Origin: JAVBSC01 sp031547305
Lineage (GTDB): Bacteria; Desulfobacterota; Desulfovibrionia; Desulfovibrionales; Desulfovibrionaceae
NCBI GenBank assembly: GCA_031547305.1
Contig: JAVBSC010000090.1
Coordinates: forward strand, 1-31,707
DNA: 31,707 nt
Direction: 5' to 3'
The position numbers and the translations under genes were made by a program. Below, piece by piece: positions 1 through 6,907 of this stretch. Position 1 is the stretch's first letter; each line of letters starts with the position of its first letter. The notes under the pieces are model-generated. The model was not told the origin of the DNA. It saw nothing but the letters and a program-made list of their open reading frames with translations, and did not search any database.

Positions 1-351
1 ATAGTCGGCGAAATCGAGGACGAGCATGACGCGCCCAAGGAGCAAGATATTCAGTCCGTTGGGGATGGCGCCTGGCTGCTCTCCGGCCGGGCTTTTCTGG
101 AAGATTTGAATGAAAGCCTGAATCTGGATCTGGACTCCGACGAAGTGGACACCATCGGCGGCTATCTTTCGCAGTTGGCCGGCCGGGTTCCGGCCAGGGG
201 CGAGTTTTTTGACCTTCAGGGTCTGCGCTTTACCGTAAAAGAAGCCGACGCCAAGCAAATCCGCCACATCATGGCGGCCCCTCCCGATTATGCGGCCGAC
301 CCGCTCCCGGAGCCGGCGGCAAAAGGCAAAGCCAGGAATACGGCCGGATAA
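1..351 (+). CDS. CorC/HlyC-type transporter-associated protein, C-terminal part (5' end outside window)
   Basis: The reading frame is open from base 1 and ends at TAA 349-351, so only about the last 116 residues are present. The fragment reads as the C-terminal CorC/HlyC (transporter-associated) domain: an acidic start (IVGEIEDEHD), then GDGAWLLSGRAFLEDLNE, a 'DTIGGYLSQLAGRVP' segment and 'GLRFTVKEADAKQIRHI'. In the family this domain follows a CBS pair and is linked to metal-ion (Mg/Co) efflux and membrane homeostasis. The Pro/Ala/Lys-rich tail is not conserved. The stop overlaps the next ATG by one base (TAATG), so it should be translationally coupled to lnt. A corC-lnt pair is also found in enterobacteria (ybeX-lnt), which supports the call. 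The CBS domains cannot be checked because they lie upstream of the window. Confidence 0.85.
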   Translation: MVGEIEDEHDAPKEQDIQSVGDGAWLLSGRAFLEDLNESLNLDLDSDEVDTIGGYLSQLAGRVPARGEFFDLQGLRFTVKEADAKQIRHIMAAPPDYAADPLPEPAAKGKARNTAG

Positions 352-1985
352 TGGAATTGTATTCCCGGACTATGCGCCTTGTTCTTGTTCTGGGCGGCGC
401 GTTGGGCTTTTTTTTAGGGTTCCCCAATCCCTGGGCGCAGATTCCGCCCCTGGTTCTATTGGCTCCTCTGGCCGCGTATATTCTGGCCGCAAGTTCCCAT
501 ACCTTCCGCCAGGCCTTTGGCTGGTGCTGGTTGCTTTCCATGCTGGGGCTCTCCGCCGGGCTTTACTGGCTTAGTCTGCCCATGCACGATTTCGCCTATG
601 TGCCATGGGTCTTGGCGGCTCTCGCCGTTATGCTGCTCTGCTCCTACCTTGGCCTGTACGTGGGCCTGGCCGGGGGGCTGGGCCGCCTGTTCCGCCTGGC
701 TCTGCCCGCTCCTGTCGCCGCGGTCGGCTTCGGACTGGCCTGGGGGGGCTGCGAAGTCTTGCGCGGTTATATTTTTACCGGCTTTCCCTGGCTTACCCTG
801 GCCACGGCCTTCGCTCCCCTGCCGGAATGGATCCAGGCCGCCTCCCTGTTCGGCTCTTACGGGCTTTCCGCCCTGTACGCCGCTCTGGCCGCTCTGGCCG
901 GAGAGCTTTTGCTGGGGTGTTTTTGCGGCCTGCGCCAGGGGCCGGGGCTGTCCCTGGGCATAGGCGGCAAAATGCCTTCCGCCGCCGGGCGAATAGCCCT
1001 GGTTGCTTTTATAGTCCTTTCCTTTGCCGGGCTCCGGCTTTACGGGCGCGCGGAGCTTTCCGCCCCGTGCGAGCCGCCCTGCGCGGGAAATCAGATCCTG
1101 GCCGGCCTGGTCCAGGGCAACGTGGATCAGAACCAGAAATGGGCGCCGGTCTACCAGGCGGCCACGGTCCGCCGTTATATTGATCTCAGTTCCCGGCTCT
1201 TCAAAACTTCCGGCCAGACGCAAGACAACCCTTGTCTGTTGATCTGGCCGGAAACAGCCATGCCCTTCGCCATTCAAGGCAATCCGGAGCTGGCCTCGCA
1301 TCTGCGGGATTTTGCCAGGGCGCGCGGTTGTCTGCTGGTTTTTGGTGCTCCTGGCTACGAGCTGCCGGCCGGGAAAAAGGAAAAGGCCTTCAACCGCATC
1401 TGGGCCATTGACAAAGACGGAGTGGACCTTGGGCATTACGATAAGGAGCATCTGGTGCCCTTTGGCGAGTACGTGCCTTTGCGCCTGCCTCTGCCGTTTG
1501 TGGAAAATTTTCTGCAAGGCCAGTATTTTACCCCCGGCACTGCCGAAAAACCCATCCGTTCCGGAAACCTGGTTCTGGGTCCGCTGATCTGTTACGAGGC
1601 CATTTTTCCGGAATTGTCCCAACAGCGGGTGGAGGATGGGGCGAACATTCTGGTGAACGTCAGTAATGACGCCTGGTTCGGACGGAGTTCCGCCCCGGAG
1701 CAACACCTGCAGATGGCCGTGATGCGGGCCGTGGAGCAGGGGCGTGATTTTTTGCGCTGCACCAATACCGGCATCAGCGCGCATATTGACAAAAACGGCC
1801 GGATTCTCAAGCGCGGCGGCCTGTTCATGGCGGAAGCCATCTCCAGCCGCGCGGTTTTACACGAGGCCAAGACCTTGTATCATGATTTCTATTTCTATAT
1901 TATGGCTATCCTTGTGGGCGGCCCGGCCGGTCTGGCGGTTTTTTGCAAATTGCGGATTAAATGGCGGGGCGGAGCCCCATCATAA
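351..1985 (+). CDS. lnt: Apolipoprotein N-acyltransferase Lnt
   Basis: This 544-residue inner-membrane enzyme transfers an acyl chain from phospholipid to the N-terminal cysteine of apolipoproteins, the last step of lipoprotein maturation. The N-terminal part (about residues 8-230) is a run of hydrophobic membrane segments. The C-terminal half is a nitrilase/carbon-nitrogen hydrolase domain facing the periplasm. The catalytic triad is visible: Glu301 in WPETAMPF, Lys365 in YDKEHLVPFGEY and Cys414 in GPLICYEAIFPE. Length is slightly above the usual 500-530. The chosen ATG at 351 overlaps the upstream stop (TAATG); an in-frame ATG at 372 is an alternative. It lies in the corC-lnt-prfB run with 21 bp to prfB, so it is probably co-transcribed with both. 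Confidence 0.95.
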   Translation: MELYSRTMRLVLVLGGALGFFLGFPNPWAQIPPLVLLAPLAAYILAASSHTFRQAFGWCWLLSMLGLSAGLYWLSLPMHDFAYVPWVLAALAVMLLCSYLGLYVGLAGGLGRLFRLALPAPVAAVGFGLAWGGCEVLRGYIFTGFPWLTLATAFAPLPEWIQAASLFGSYGLSALYAALAALAGELLLGCFCGLRQGPGLSLGIGGKMPSAAGRIALVAFIVLSFAGLRLYGRAELSAPCEPPCAGNQILAGLVQGNVDQNQKWAPVYQAATVRRYIDLSSRLFKTSGQTQDNPCLLIWPETAMPFAIQGNPELASHLRDFARARGCLLVFGAPGYELPAGKKEKAFNRIWAIDKDGVDLGHYDKEHLVPFGEYVPLRLPLPFVENFLQGQYFTPGTAEKPIRSGNLVLGPLICYEAIFPELSQQRVEDGANILVNVSNDAWFGRSSAPEQHLQMAVMRAVEQGRDFLRCTNTGISAHIDKNGRILKRGGLFMAEAISSRAVLHEAKTLYHDFYFYIMAILVGGPAGLAVFCKLRIKWRGGAPS

Positions 1986-2006
1986 ATATAAAAGGATTAT
2001 TCATTA

Positions 2007-3120
2007 ATGTATCAGTTATCGGAATTGCGAGGTAAGAGCGCGGAGACGCTGGAGCTTTTTGACGCCCTATGGAGGCGGCTTTGACTCGGATGACGCCAGG
2101 CATCGCCTGGACGAAATAGAAAAGCAGTTGGCCGCCCCGGAAGCCTGGAGCGCTCCGGAAAAGCTTACGCCGGTCTTGCAGGAGAAAAGCCGCCTTGAGG
2201 CGGAGCAGGCCAGGCTGGCCGCCCTGGCTTCGGCCAGGGATGCCCTGTTGGATTGGCTGGCTCTGGCGGAAGAAGAGGACAGCCAGGAGGCTCTGGAGCA
2301 ATTGGCCGAAGCCCAGGCGGATTTGGCGGCCAGGGTGGAACAGGCGGATCTGGAGCTGCTTTTGGCCGGGCCGGAGGATCGGGAGCCGGCCATTCTGGAA
2401 ATACATCCGGGCGCCGGCGGCACGGAGGCCCAGGACTGGGCGGCCATGCTTCTGCGCATGTACATGCGCTGGGCAGATCGCCACCATTGCCGCACTGAAT
2501 ATTTGGATTATCTGGATGGAGAGGAGGCGGGCGTAAAAAGCGTGACCTTGCGCATAGACGGCCCCAATGCTTATGGGTTGCTCAAAGGGGAAAAAGGCAT
2601 CCACCGACTGATCCGCATTTCGCCCTTTGATTCCTCCGGCCGCCGGCACACATCCTTTGCTTCCGTTGACGTAATTCCGGACGTGGGGCAGAACATCAAC
2701 ATTGTGATCAACGAGGCGGATTTGCGCATCGACGTGTTCCGGGCCGGAGGCTCGGGCGGGCAGCATGTGAACAAGACTAATTCCGCGGTGCGCATAACCC
2801 ATCTGCCCACAGGCACAGTGGCCCAATGCCAGAACGAAAAGTCCCAGCACCACAACAAGGACACGGCCATGCAGATCCTCCGGGGACGGCTGTACGCCAT
2901 GGAGCTGCGCAAAAAGGAAGAGGAAAAGAAATCCCAGTACCAGGACAAGGAAGCTATTAACTTCGGCAGCCAAATCCGCACCTACACTATGCAGCCTTAC
3001 CGGCTGGTGAAGGATCACCGCTCCGGGGCCGAAATGACGGATGTGGAAGCGGTGCTTGACGGGGCGCTGGACAAACTTATCAGGGACAACCTGCTGCACG
3101 AACATGGCGGAACAGCGTAA
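2007..3120 (+). CDS. prfB: Peptide chain release factor 2 (programmed +1 frameshift)
   Basis: RF2 recognises UGA/UAA and triggers peptide release. The gene is in two frames. The zero frame starts at ATG 2007 (AAGGA 1992-1996 upstream) and runs 25 codons to an in-frame TGA at 2082-2084. A +1 slip at CTT TGA C enters the second frame at GAC 2083, giving 370 residues in total. In the joined protein SPF (stop-codon recognition) falls at residues 205-207 and GGQ (peptidyl-tRNA hydrolysis) at 250-252, the same numbering as in E. coli RF2, which confirms start and junction. A caller that ignores frameshifting would start wrongly at 2059. It lies 21 bp after lnt, and the next gene begins inside its last codons. 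Confidence 0.96.
2071..2085 (+). promoter_or_regulatory. RF2 programmed +1 ribosomal frameshift site
   Basis: An internal Shine-Dalgarno-like GGAGG (2071-2075) is followed by three bases (CGG), the slippery CTT (2079-2081) and TGA C (2082-2085). Spacing and elements match the classical RF2 autoregulatory signal, in which low RF2 makes the ribosome pause at TGA and slip forward one base. The TGA is codon 26, as in E. coli. Confidence 0.93.
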
Positions 3121-3979
3121 AGACAAGCTAGAACAGGGACTTAATGCGAGTCTTCTGCACGAATTGGAGCAGGTCATTGAGCTGCGTGTAAAGTCGCGCG
3201 CGGCCTCCGGCCAGTCCGGATCAGCCATGCTGCTGGCCCGCCTGGTGGAAGGGCTGGACCAGGAAGACTGGAAAAAACTTGCTTCGGACGCCCGGCTGGA
3301 ACACTGGCTGGGCATCCCCCTGCGTTCTTCCGGGGCGCAATCCCTGGCCGCGTTCCAGGACACCCTGGAAGAGCTGGTATTCCAGCGGGATCACGATTCT
3401 CTTACCGGGTTGCCGAACCGGCGCTTTTTTGACCGCCACCTGGGCATGGAGCTTGAGCGCGCGGCGCGTACGTCTTCGCCTTTAAGCCTGGTAATGTTGG
3501 ATCTGGATAATTTCAAGCGTATTAACGATTCTTACGGCCACGCCTGCGGCGACGTGGTGCTGAAGCGCCTGGGCGCTTTTTTGCGTAAGGCCGTGCGCCC
3601 GTATGATATTCCGGCCCGTGTGGGCGGCGAGGAATTCGCCATAATCCTGCCCGGAGTGCCGCTCTGGAAGGCCCAGCGCCAGGCGGAACGCTCCCTGCGG
3701 GGTTTCCGTGAGGAAATTTTCCAGTGCCAGGGCGCTCCGGAATTCAGCATGACTTTTTCCGCCGGCGTGGCCGCTCTGCCCGGCAACGCCAGTGCGGACG
3801 AAATAAGGGACGCCAGCGCGGAAAAGCTTATGGCTCTTGCGGATAAAGCCCTGTATGAAGCCAAGCGCCAGGGCAAAAACATTGTGTTGGCTTCGGAGAG
3901 CGAAGGCGGGGCCAGGCAGCAGGAAAGCATTGTGCGGCCCAACGAGAAGGCCTTTCTGTTCGGCAAAATGGATGATTAG
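3104..3979 (+). CDS. Diguanylate cyclase, GGDEF domain
   Basis: This 291-residue protein should make cyclic di-GMP from two GTP. The C-terminal part (about 97-275) is a GGDEF domain: DSLTGLPNRRFFDRHL, MLDLDNFKRINDSYGHACGD, and the active-site variant GGEEF at residues 174-178. An allosteric product-binding I-site RxxD is present (R165-P-Y-D168), exactly five residues before GGEEF, so feedback inhibition is expected. The first ~95 residues are mostly helical with no sensory domain I recognise and no membrane segment, so the enzyme is probably cytoplasmic. ATG 3104 is chosen; a longer in-frame opening to 3041 lies wholly within prfB. The overlap with prfB (3104-3120) suggests translational coupling. 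Confidence 0.88.
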   Translation: MAEQRKDKLEQGLNASLLHELEQVIELRVKSRAASGQSGSAMLLARLVEGLDQEDWKKLASDARLEHWLGIPLRSSGAQSLAAFQDTLEELVFQRDHDSLTGLPNRRFFDRHLGMELERAARTSSPLSLVMLDLDNFKRINDSYGHACGDVVLKRLGAFLRKAVRPYDIPARVGGEEFAIILPGVPLWKAQRQAERSLRGFREEIFQCQGAPEFSMTFSAGVAALPGNASADEIRDASAEKLMALADKALYEAKRQGKNIVLASESEGGARQQESIVRPNEKAFLFGKMDD

Positions 3980-4005
3980 CCTTAGTACATTACGGATACG
4001 GAAAA

Positions 4006-4818
4006 GTGAAGCATATGCCAGAAAACAGCACTTTGAGCATTTCTGTTCTCAGCGGCAAGGGCGGGGTGGGCAAAACCAACCTGGCCTTGAACCTTGGCTA
4101 CGCCCTGCACGCGGGCGGGTCCAAGGTGCTGCTTATGGACTGCGATTTTGGCCTGGCCAATTTGGACGTGCTCCTGGGCATTACCCCGGAACGCCACATG
4201 CAGGCCCTTGTGGACGCCGGGGTATCTCCGGATCAACTGGCCGTGCCCATTGAAAAAGACGGTTTTGATCTGCTGCCGGCCAATTCCGGCATGGCGGAGT
4301 TCACAGACCTGGAAAGCTCCCTGCCGTCGCTGTTGGCCGGCAAGGTGGAAGATTTCGCCCGGCGCTACGACTATCTGTTTCTGGACATCGGCGCTGGCAT
4401 TTCCCCCACGGCGCTGGCTTTTGGCGCGCTCACCCATATGCGTCTGGTGGTGATCACGCCGGAACCCACTTCGCTTACGGACAGCTACGCCCTGATCAAA
4501 GTGCTTTCCAGCCGCTACAAGATCCGGGATTTTTTCGTAGTGGTGAATCAGGCGGAAAACGCCAAAGAGGAAGCCGCAACCTTCAAACGCCTGGCCGCGG
4601 CATGTTCCCATTTTCTGAACATCCACCCCATCCACCTGGGCAGCGTGCGCGAGGATCACAACCTGCCGGAAGCCGTGCGCCGCCAGTCGCCGCTATTCAA
4701 GAGCTTCCCCGACTCGCCGGCCTCCTGGGATTTTGTAAAAATCGCGGACAAGCTCAAATCCCTGCGCCGTGAAATGCTGCCCAGGATAAGCGAAGTTTCA
4801 CCTTTGCAAAACAGGTGA
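4006..4818 (+). CDS. MinD/FlhG-like P-loop ATPase
   Basis: This 270-residue protein belongs to the ParA/MinD/FlhG ATPases, which dimerise on ATP and position cell structures. The deviant Walker A is KGGVGKT (residues 18-24). It is followed by the typical MDCDFGLANLDVLLG segment and a Walker B-like FLDIGAGIS, a form common in FlhG/YlxH proteins. The start is GTG 4006 or ATG 4015; no strong ribosome site decides between them. It follows a diguanylate cyclase by 26 bp. Neither flhF nor min genes are next to it, so a flagellar-number role is inference from motif style only. It ends 13 bp from the convergent TetR gene, with no obvious terminator between. Confidence 0.82.
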   Translation: MKHMPENSTLSISVLSGKGGVGKTNLALNLGYALHAGGSKVLLMDCDFGLANLDVLLGITPERHMQALVDAGVSPDQLAVPIEKDGFDLLPANSGMAEFTDLESSLPSLLAGKVEDFARRYDYLFLDIGAGISPTALAFGALTHMRLVVITPEPTSLTDSYALIKVLSSRYKIRDFFVVVNQAENAKEEAATFKRLAAACSHFLNIHPIHLGSVREDHNLPEAVRRQSPLFKSFPDSPASWDFVKIADKLKSLRREMLPRISEVSPLQNR

Positions 4819-4831
4819 TAAAAATGGCCGA

Positions 4832-5509
4832 TTAGACGGCTAGGGCGCGCAGTCCGGCCAGAACGTAACGCATCAGGTCGTCAATAAAGTCCGGGGCGGA
4901 GGTGTCCGTGCCGGGCAACACTTTGGTGCGCAGCTCCGCCGGCAGAATGATCAGGCTGATGCAAGGCAGGATTACAAAGGCCAGCGCCCTTTGCGCGGCG
5001 GCGGAACGCGGGTGCAGGCCGGTGATTTCGCTGATCAGCCCAAGCCCCAGAGCCGCTTTGCCCTGAATGGCGGATGCCAGCATTTCCGGCATATTCGGGC
5101 TGGGAGCGGCCATTTCGCGCATGAGCACTTTGCCCTCCCATGATCCTGGCGAACTCTCGGTGGTATGAATAAGCCGCCTGACAAAGGCGTGCAGCTTTTT
5201 TTCCGGGTCCGCGTCGTAGGCAATAATTTCCGTGAGATCCTCAACGCTTATGAAGCGTTGGTGCGCTTCCACCAGCACTTCCTCATACAGTTTGTCTTTT
5301 CCGCCAAAGTAATAATTCACCGCCGCGGTGTTCGTGCCAGCCAGTTCGCAGATTTCCTTGCTCGTGGCGTCGGCATACCCGCGTTCCGCAAATATTTTGC
5401 CCGCCGCGTCCAGAATAAGTGCGCGGGTGTTGATTCCATCGCGTCTGGGGGCGCGTTTGGGGGCGCGCCTGGGGATTAAAGGAAGATAGGGTTGTGTATT
5501 CATGCGCAT
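4832..5509 (-). CDS. TetR-family regulator, CecR-like, of the adjacent ABC exporter
   Basis: This 225-residue one-component repressor has its helix-turn-helix at about residues 29-75 (RALILDAAGKIFAERGY, TSKEICELAGTNTAAVNYYFGGKDKLY), the hallmark of TetR/AcrR proteins. The longer C-terminal ligand domain resembles that of E. coli CecR (YbiH). CecR controls the ybhGFSR exporter genes, and here the regulator is divergent from just such an operon. Start is ATG 5509, with a second in-frame ATG at 5503; neither has a strong ribosome site. The basic stretch before the HTH (RRAPKRAPRRDG) may help DNA contact. Autorepression through the AT-rich palindrome at 5553-5568 is an inference. Confidence 0.85.
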   Translation of the reverse strand: MRMNTQPYLPLIPRRAPKRAPRRDGINTRALILDAAGKIFAERGYADATSKEICELAGTNTAAVNYYFGGKDKLYEEVLVEAHQRFISVEDLTEIIAYDADPEKKLHAFVRRLIHTTESSPGSWEGKVLMREMAAPSPNMPEMLASAIQGKAALGLGLISEITGLHPRSAAAQRALAFVILPCISLIILPAELRTKVLPGTDTSAPDFIDDLMRYVLAGLRALAV

Positions 5510-5552
5510 CAGATAGCTTATGTTTATTAAAAAGTAAATTAAAATTAAAAAC

Positions 5553-5576
5553 TCAAATTAAAATTTGATTTAATTT
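5553..5576. promoter_or_regulatory. Candidate TetR operator (AT-rich palindromes)
   Basis: TCAAAT (5553-5558) and ATTTGA (5563-5568) form a 6-bp inverted repeat around TAAA. Overlapping it, AAATTAAA (5555-5562) pairs with TTTAATTT (5569-5576). Both lie immediately upstream of the TATAAT at 5577 in the divergent promoter region, where an autoregulated TetR repressor would be expected to bind. Base composition alone could give such repeats, so this is tentative. Confidence 0.35.
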
Positions 5577-5696
5577 TATAATTCGGATATTTCGACTTGA
5601 CGGTTGTTTTTAGCGTTGCCAGAAGCGAAAAGCATAAGGCTTGGATTCCCTGAATGCTCCAGCGTCGCGCCAGGCGGCCAGAGACGCAACCACATG

Positions 5697-5784
5697 GCGC
5701 GCGCCGCCCGCGGCGGCGCGCGCAAAGCGAAAACCGCGTTTTTCGCTTTGCGATCTTCACACCGCACCGGCAGGCGCGGTGTGA
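5697..5784. repeat. Three consecutive perfect hairpins in the exporter leader
   Basis: There are three perfect inverted repeats in 88 bp. The first has 12-bp arms 5697-5708 / 5712-5723 with a 3-nt loop. The second has 13-bp arms CGCAAAGCGAAAA 5721-5733 / 5740-5752 with a 6-nt loop. The third has 9-bp arms TCACACCGC 5757-5765 / 5776-5784 with a 10-nt loop. The first two overlap by three bases. They end 27 bp before the HlyD start codon. They could attenuate or stabilise the mRNA, or be a BIME-like intergenic element. Confidence 0.75.
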
Positions 5785-5811
5785 CATGACACTAGGAAAA
5801 GGCGTGTGGTC

Positions 5812-6861
5812 ATGAAGATGAAATTTGGCGTTGCCGCTGGTCTGCTGGCTTTGGGGCTTTTGGGGGGCGCGTTCTGGCTGCGTGTGGAAAGCGGCGTTCC
5901 GCAGGGGATTATTTTGTACGGCAATGCGGACCAGCGCCAGGTGGAGCTGGCGTTCATAGACGCGGAGCGCATTGTGGAAGTCCTGGCCGAGGAAGGCGAT
6001 GTGGTGAAGCCCGGCCAGGTGTTGGCCAGACTGGAGACGCGCCGCCTGCGCGACAGGATGGCTGCGGTGGAGGCTCAGGTCATGGTTTCAGAAGCCGCTC
6101 TGGAGAGGCTGAAAAACGGCACCAGGCCGGAAGAAATTGACCAGGCCAGGGCCGCTGTGGACCAGGCGGAGGCGGAAGCGGCCTACGCGGCCCAGCAGTA
6201 CAAACGCTACAGCGACATCTGGCAAAAATCCGGCGGCACGGCCGTGAGCCTTCAGAATGTGGATGAAACCAGATCCCGGCATAATGTGGCCCAGGCCGGG
6301 CTGCTCCACGCGCGCAAAGCCCTGGCGCTGGCCGAAGCCGGCCCGCGTCAGGAAGACATTGCCGAGGCTGAGGCCGTGCTCCTGAACAGTAGGCGCGCGC
6401 TTACTGAGTTGCGCAACAATCTGATGGACGCGGAACTTAAAAGCCCGGCCGCCTCTGTGGTGCGCCGGCGGCTTATGGAACCAGGCGACATGGCTTCGCC
6501 CCAGCGCCCGGTGTTCTCCCTCGCCGTGATCACCCCAAAGTGGATTCGCGCCTACCTGGCGGAAACGGAACTCGGCCTGGTACGGCCGGGTATGCCGGCA
6601 AAAGTATATACGGACAGCCGCCCGGATCAGGCCATTGACGGCACGGTGGGCTTTATTTCCCCGGTTGCCGAGTTTACCCCCAAAACCGTGCAGACCACGG
6701 AACTGCGGACCTCCCTGGTTTATGAAATCCGCGTTTACGTGGAGGATCCGCAAGACATTATCCGCCTGGGCATGCCGGCCACAGTGGTCTTTCCCGGTCT
6801 TGCAAGGCCGGCGGCGCCGGGCCTGGCCGCCAGGGTGAAGGACTGGTTTTCGGTGGAATAG
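5812..6861 (+). CDS. ybhG: HlyD-family membrane fusion protein (YbhG-like)
   Basis: This 349-residue periplasmic adaptor links an inner-membrane ABC exporter to an outer-membrane channel. An N-terminal signal anchor (about residues 5-24) is followed by a lipoyl-like half (ERIVEVLAEEGDVVKPGQVLARLE). A long alpha-helical hairpin rich in Ala/Glu/Gln repeats (about 85-210) comes next, then the second half (DAELKSPAASVVRRRLMEPGDM) and a beta-barrel domain (IRAYLAETELGLVRPGMPAKVYTD). ATG 5812 is preferred because AAAGG at 5798-5802 is nine bases upstream; GTG 5806 and ATG 5818 are in-frame alternatives. It is the first gene of the exporter operon, 46 bp before the ATPase gene. The match to E. coli YbhG rests on architecture and gene order. 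Confidence 0.88.
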   Translation: MKMKFGVAAGLLALGLLGGAFWLRVESGVPQGIILYGNADQRQVELAFIDAERIVEVLAEEGDVVKPGQVLARLETRRLRDRMAAVEAQVMVSEAALERLKNGTRPEEIDQARAAVDQAEAEAAYAAQQYKRYSDIWQKSGGTAVSLQNVDETRSRHNVAQAGLLHARKALALAEAGPRQEDIAEAEAVLLNSRRALTELRNNLMDAELKSPAASVVRRRLMEPGDMASPQRPVFSLAVITPKWIRAYLAETELGLVRPGMPAKVYTDSRPDQAIDGTVGFISPVAEFTPKTVQTTELRTSLVYEIRVYVEDPQDIIRLGMPATVVFPGLARPAAPGLAARVKDWFSVE

Positions 6862-6907
6862 TCACGGAACAGGGGCGTTAAGTGGTTTAGCCCCCTTAAG
6901 GAAGCAT

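Larger units (their letters stand above)
5510..5811. promoter_or_regulatory. Divergent regulatory region between the TetR gene and the exporter operon
   Basis: This 302-bp gap contains no gene I can support. The half next to the TetR gene (5520-5600) is very AT-rich and holds a perfect -10 hexamer TATAAT at 5577-5582 pointing toward the exporter operon; its -35 is poor. The half next to the exporter is GC-rich and packed with inverted repeats, listed separately, which would form a leader of about 220 nt on the exporter mRNA if transcription begins near 5590. Confidence 0.55.

Noticed and set aside
2007..2084. prfB read as a frameshifted pseudogene
   Set aside because: The in-frame TGA sits in the canonical GGAGG-N3-CTT-TGA-C context at codon 26, and downstream motifs keep E. 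coli numbering, so it is a regulated frameshift rather than decay.
1957..3363. Minus-strand open frame (468 codons) opposite prfB
   Set aside because: Antisense shadow of RF2; no motif.
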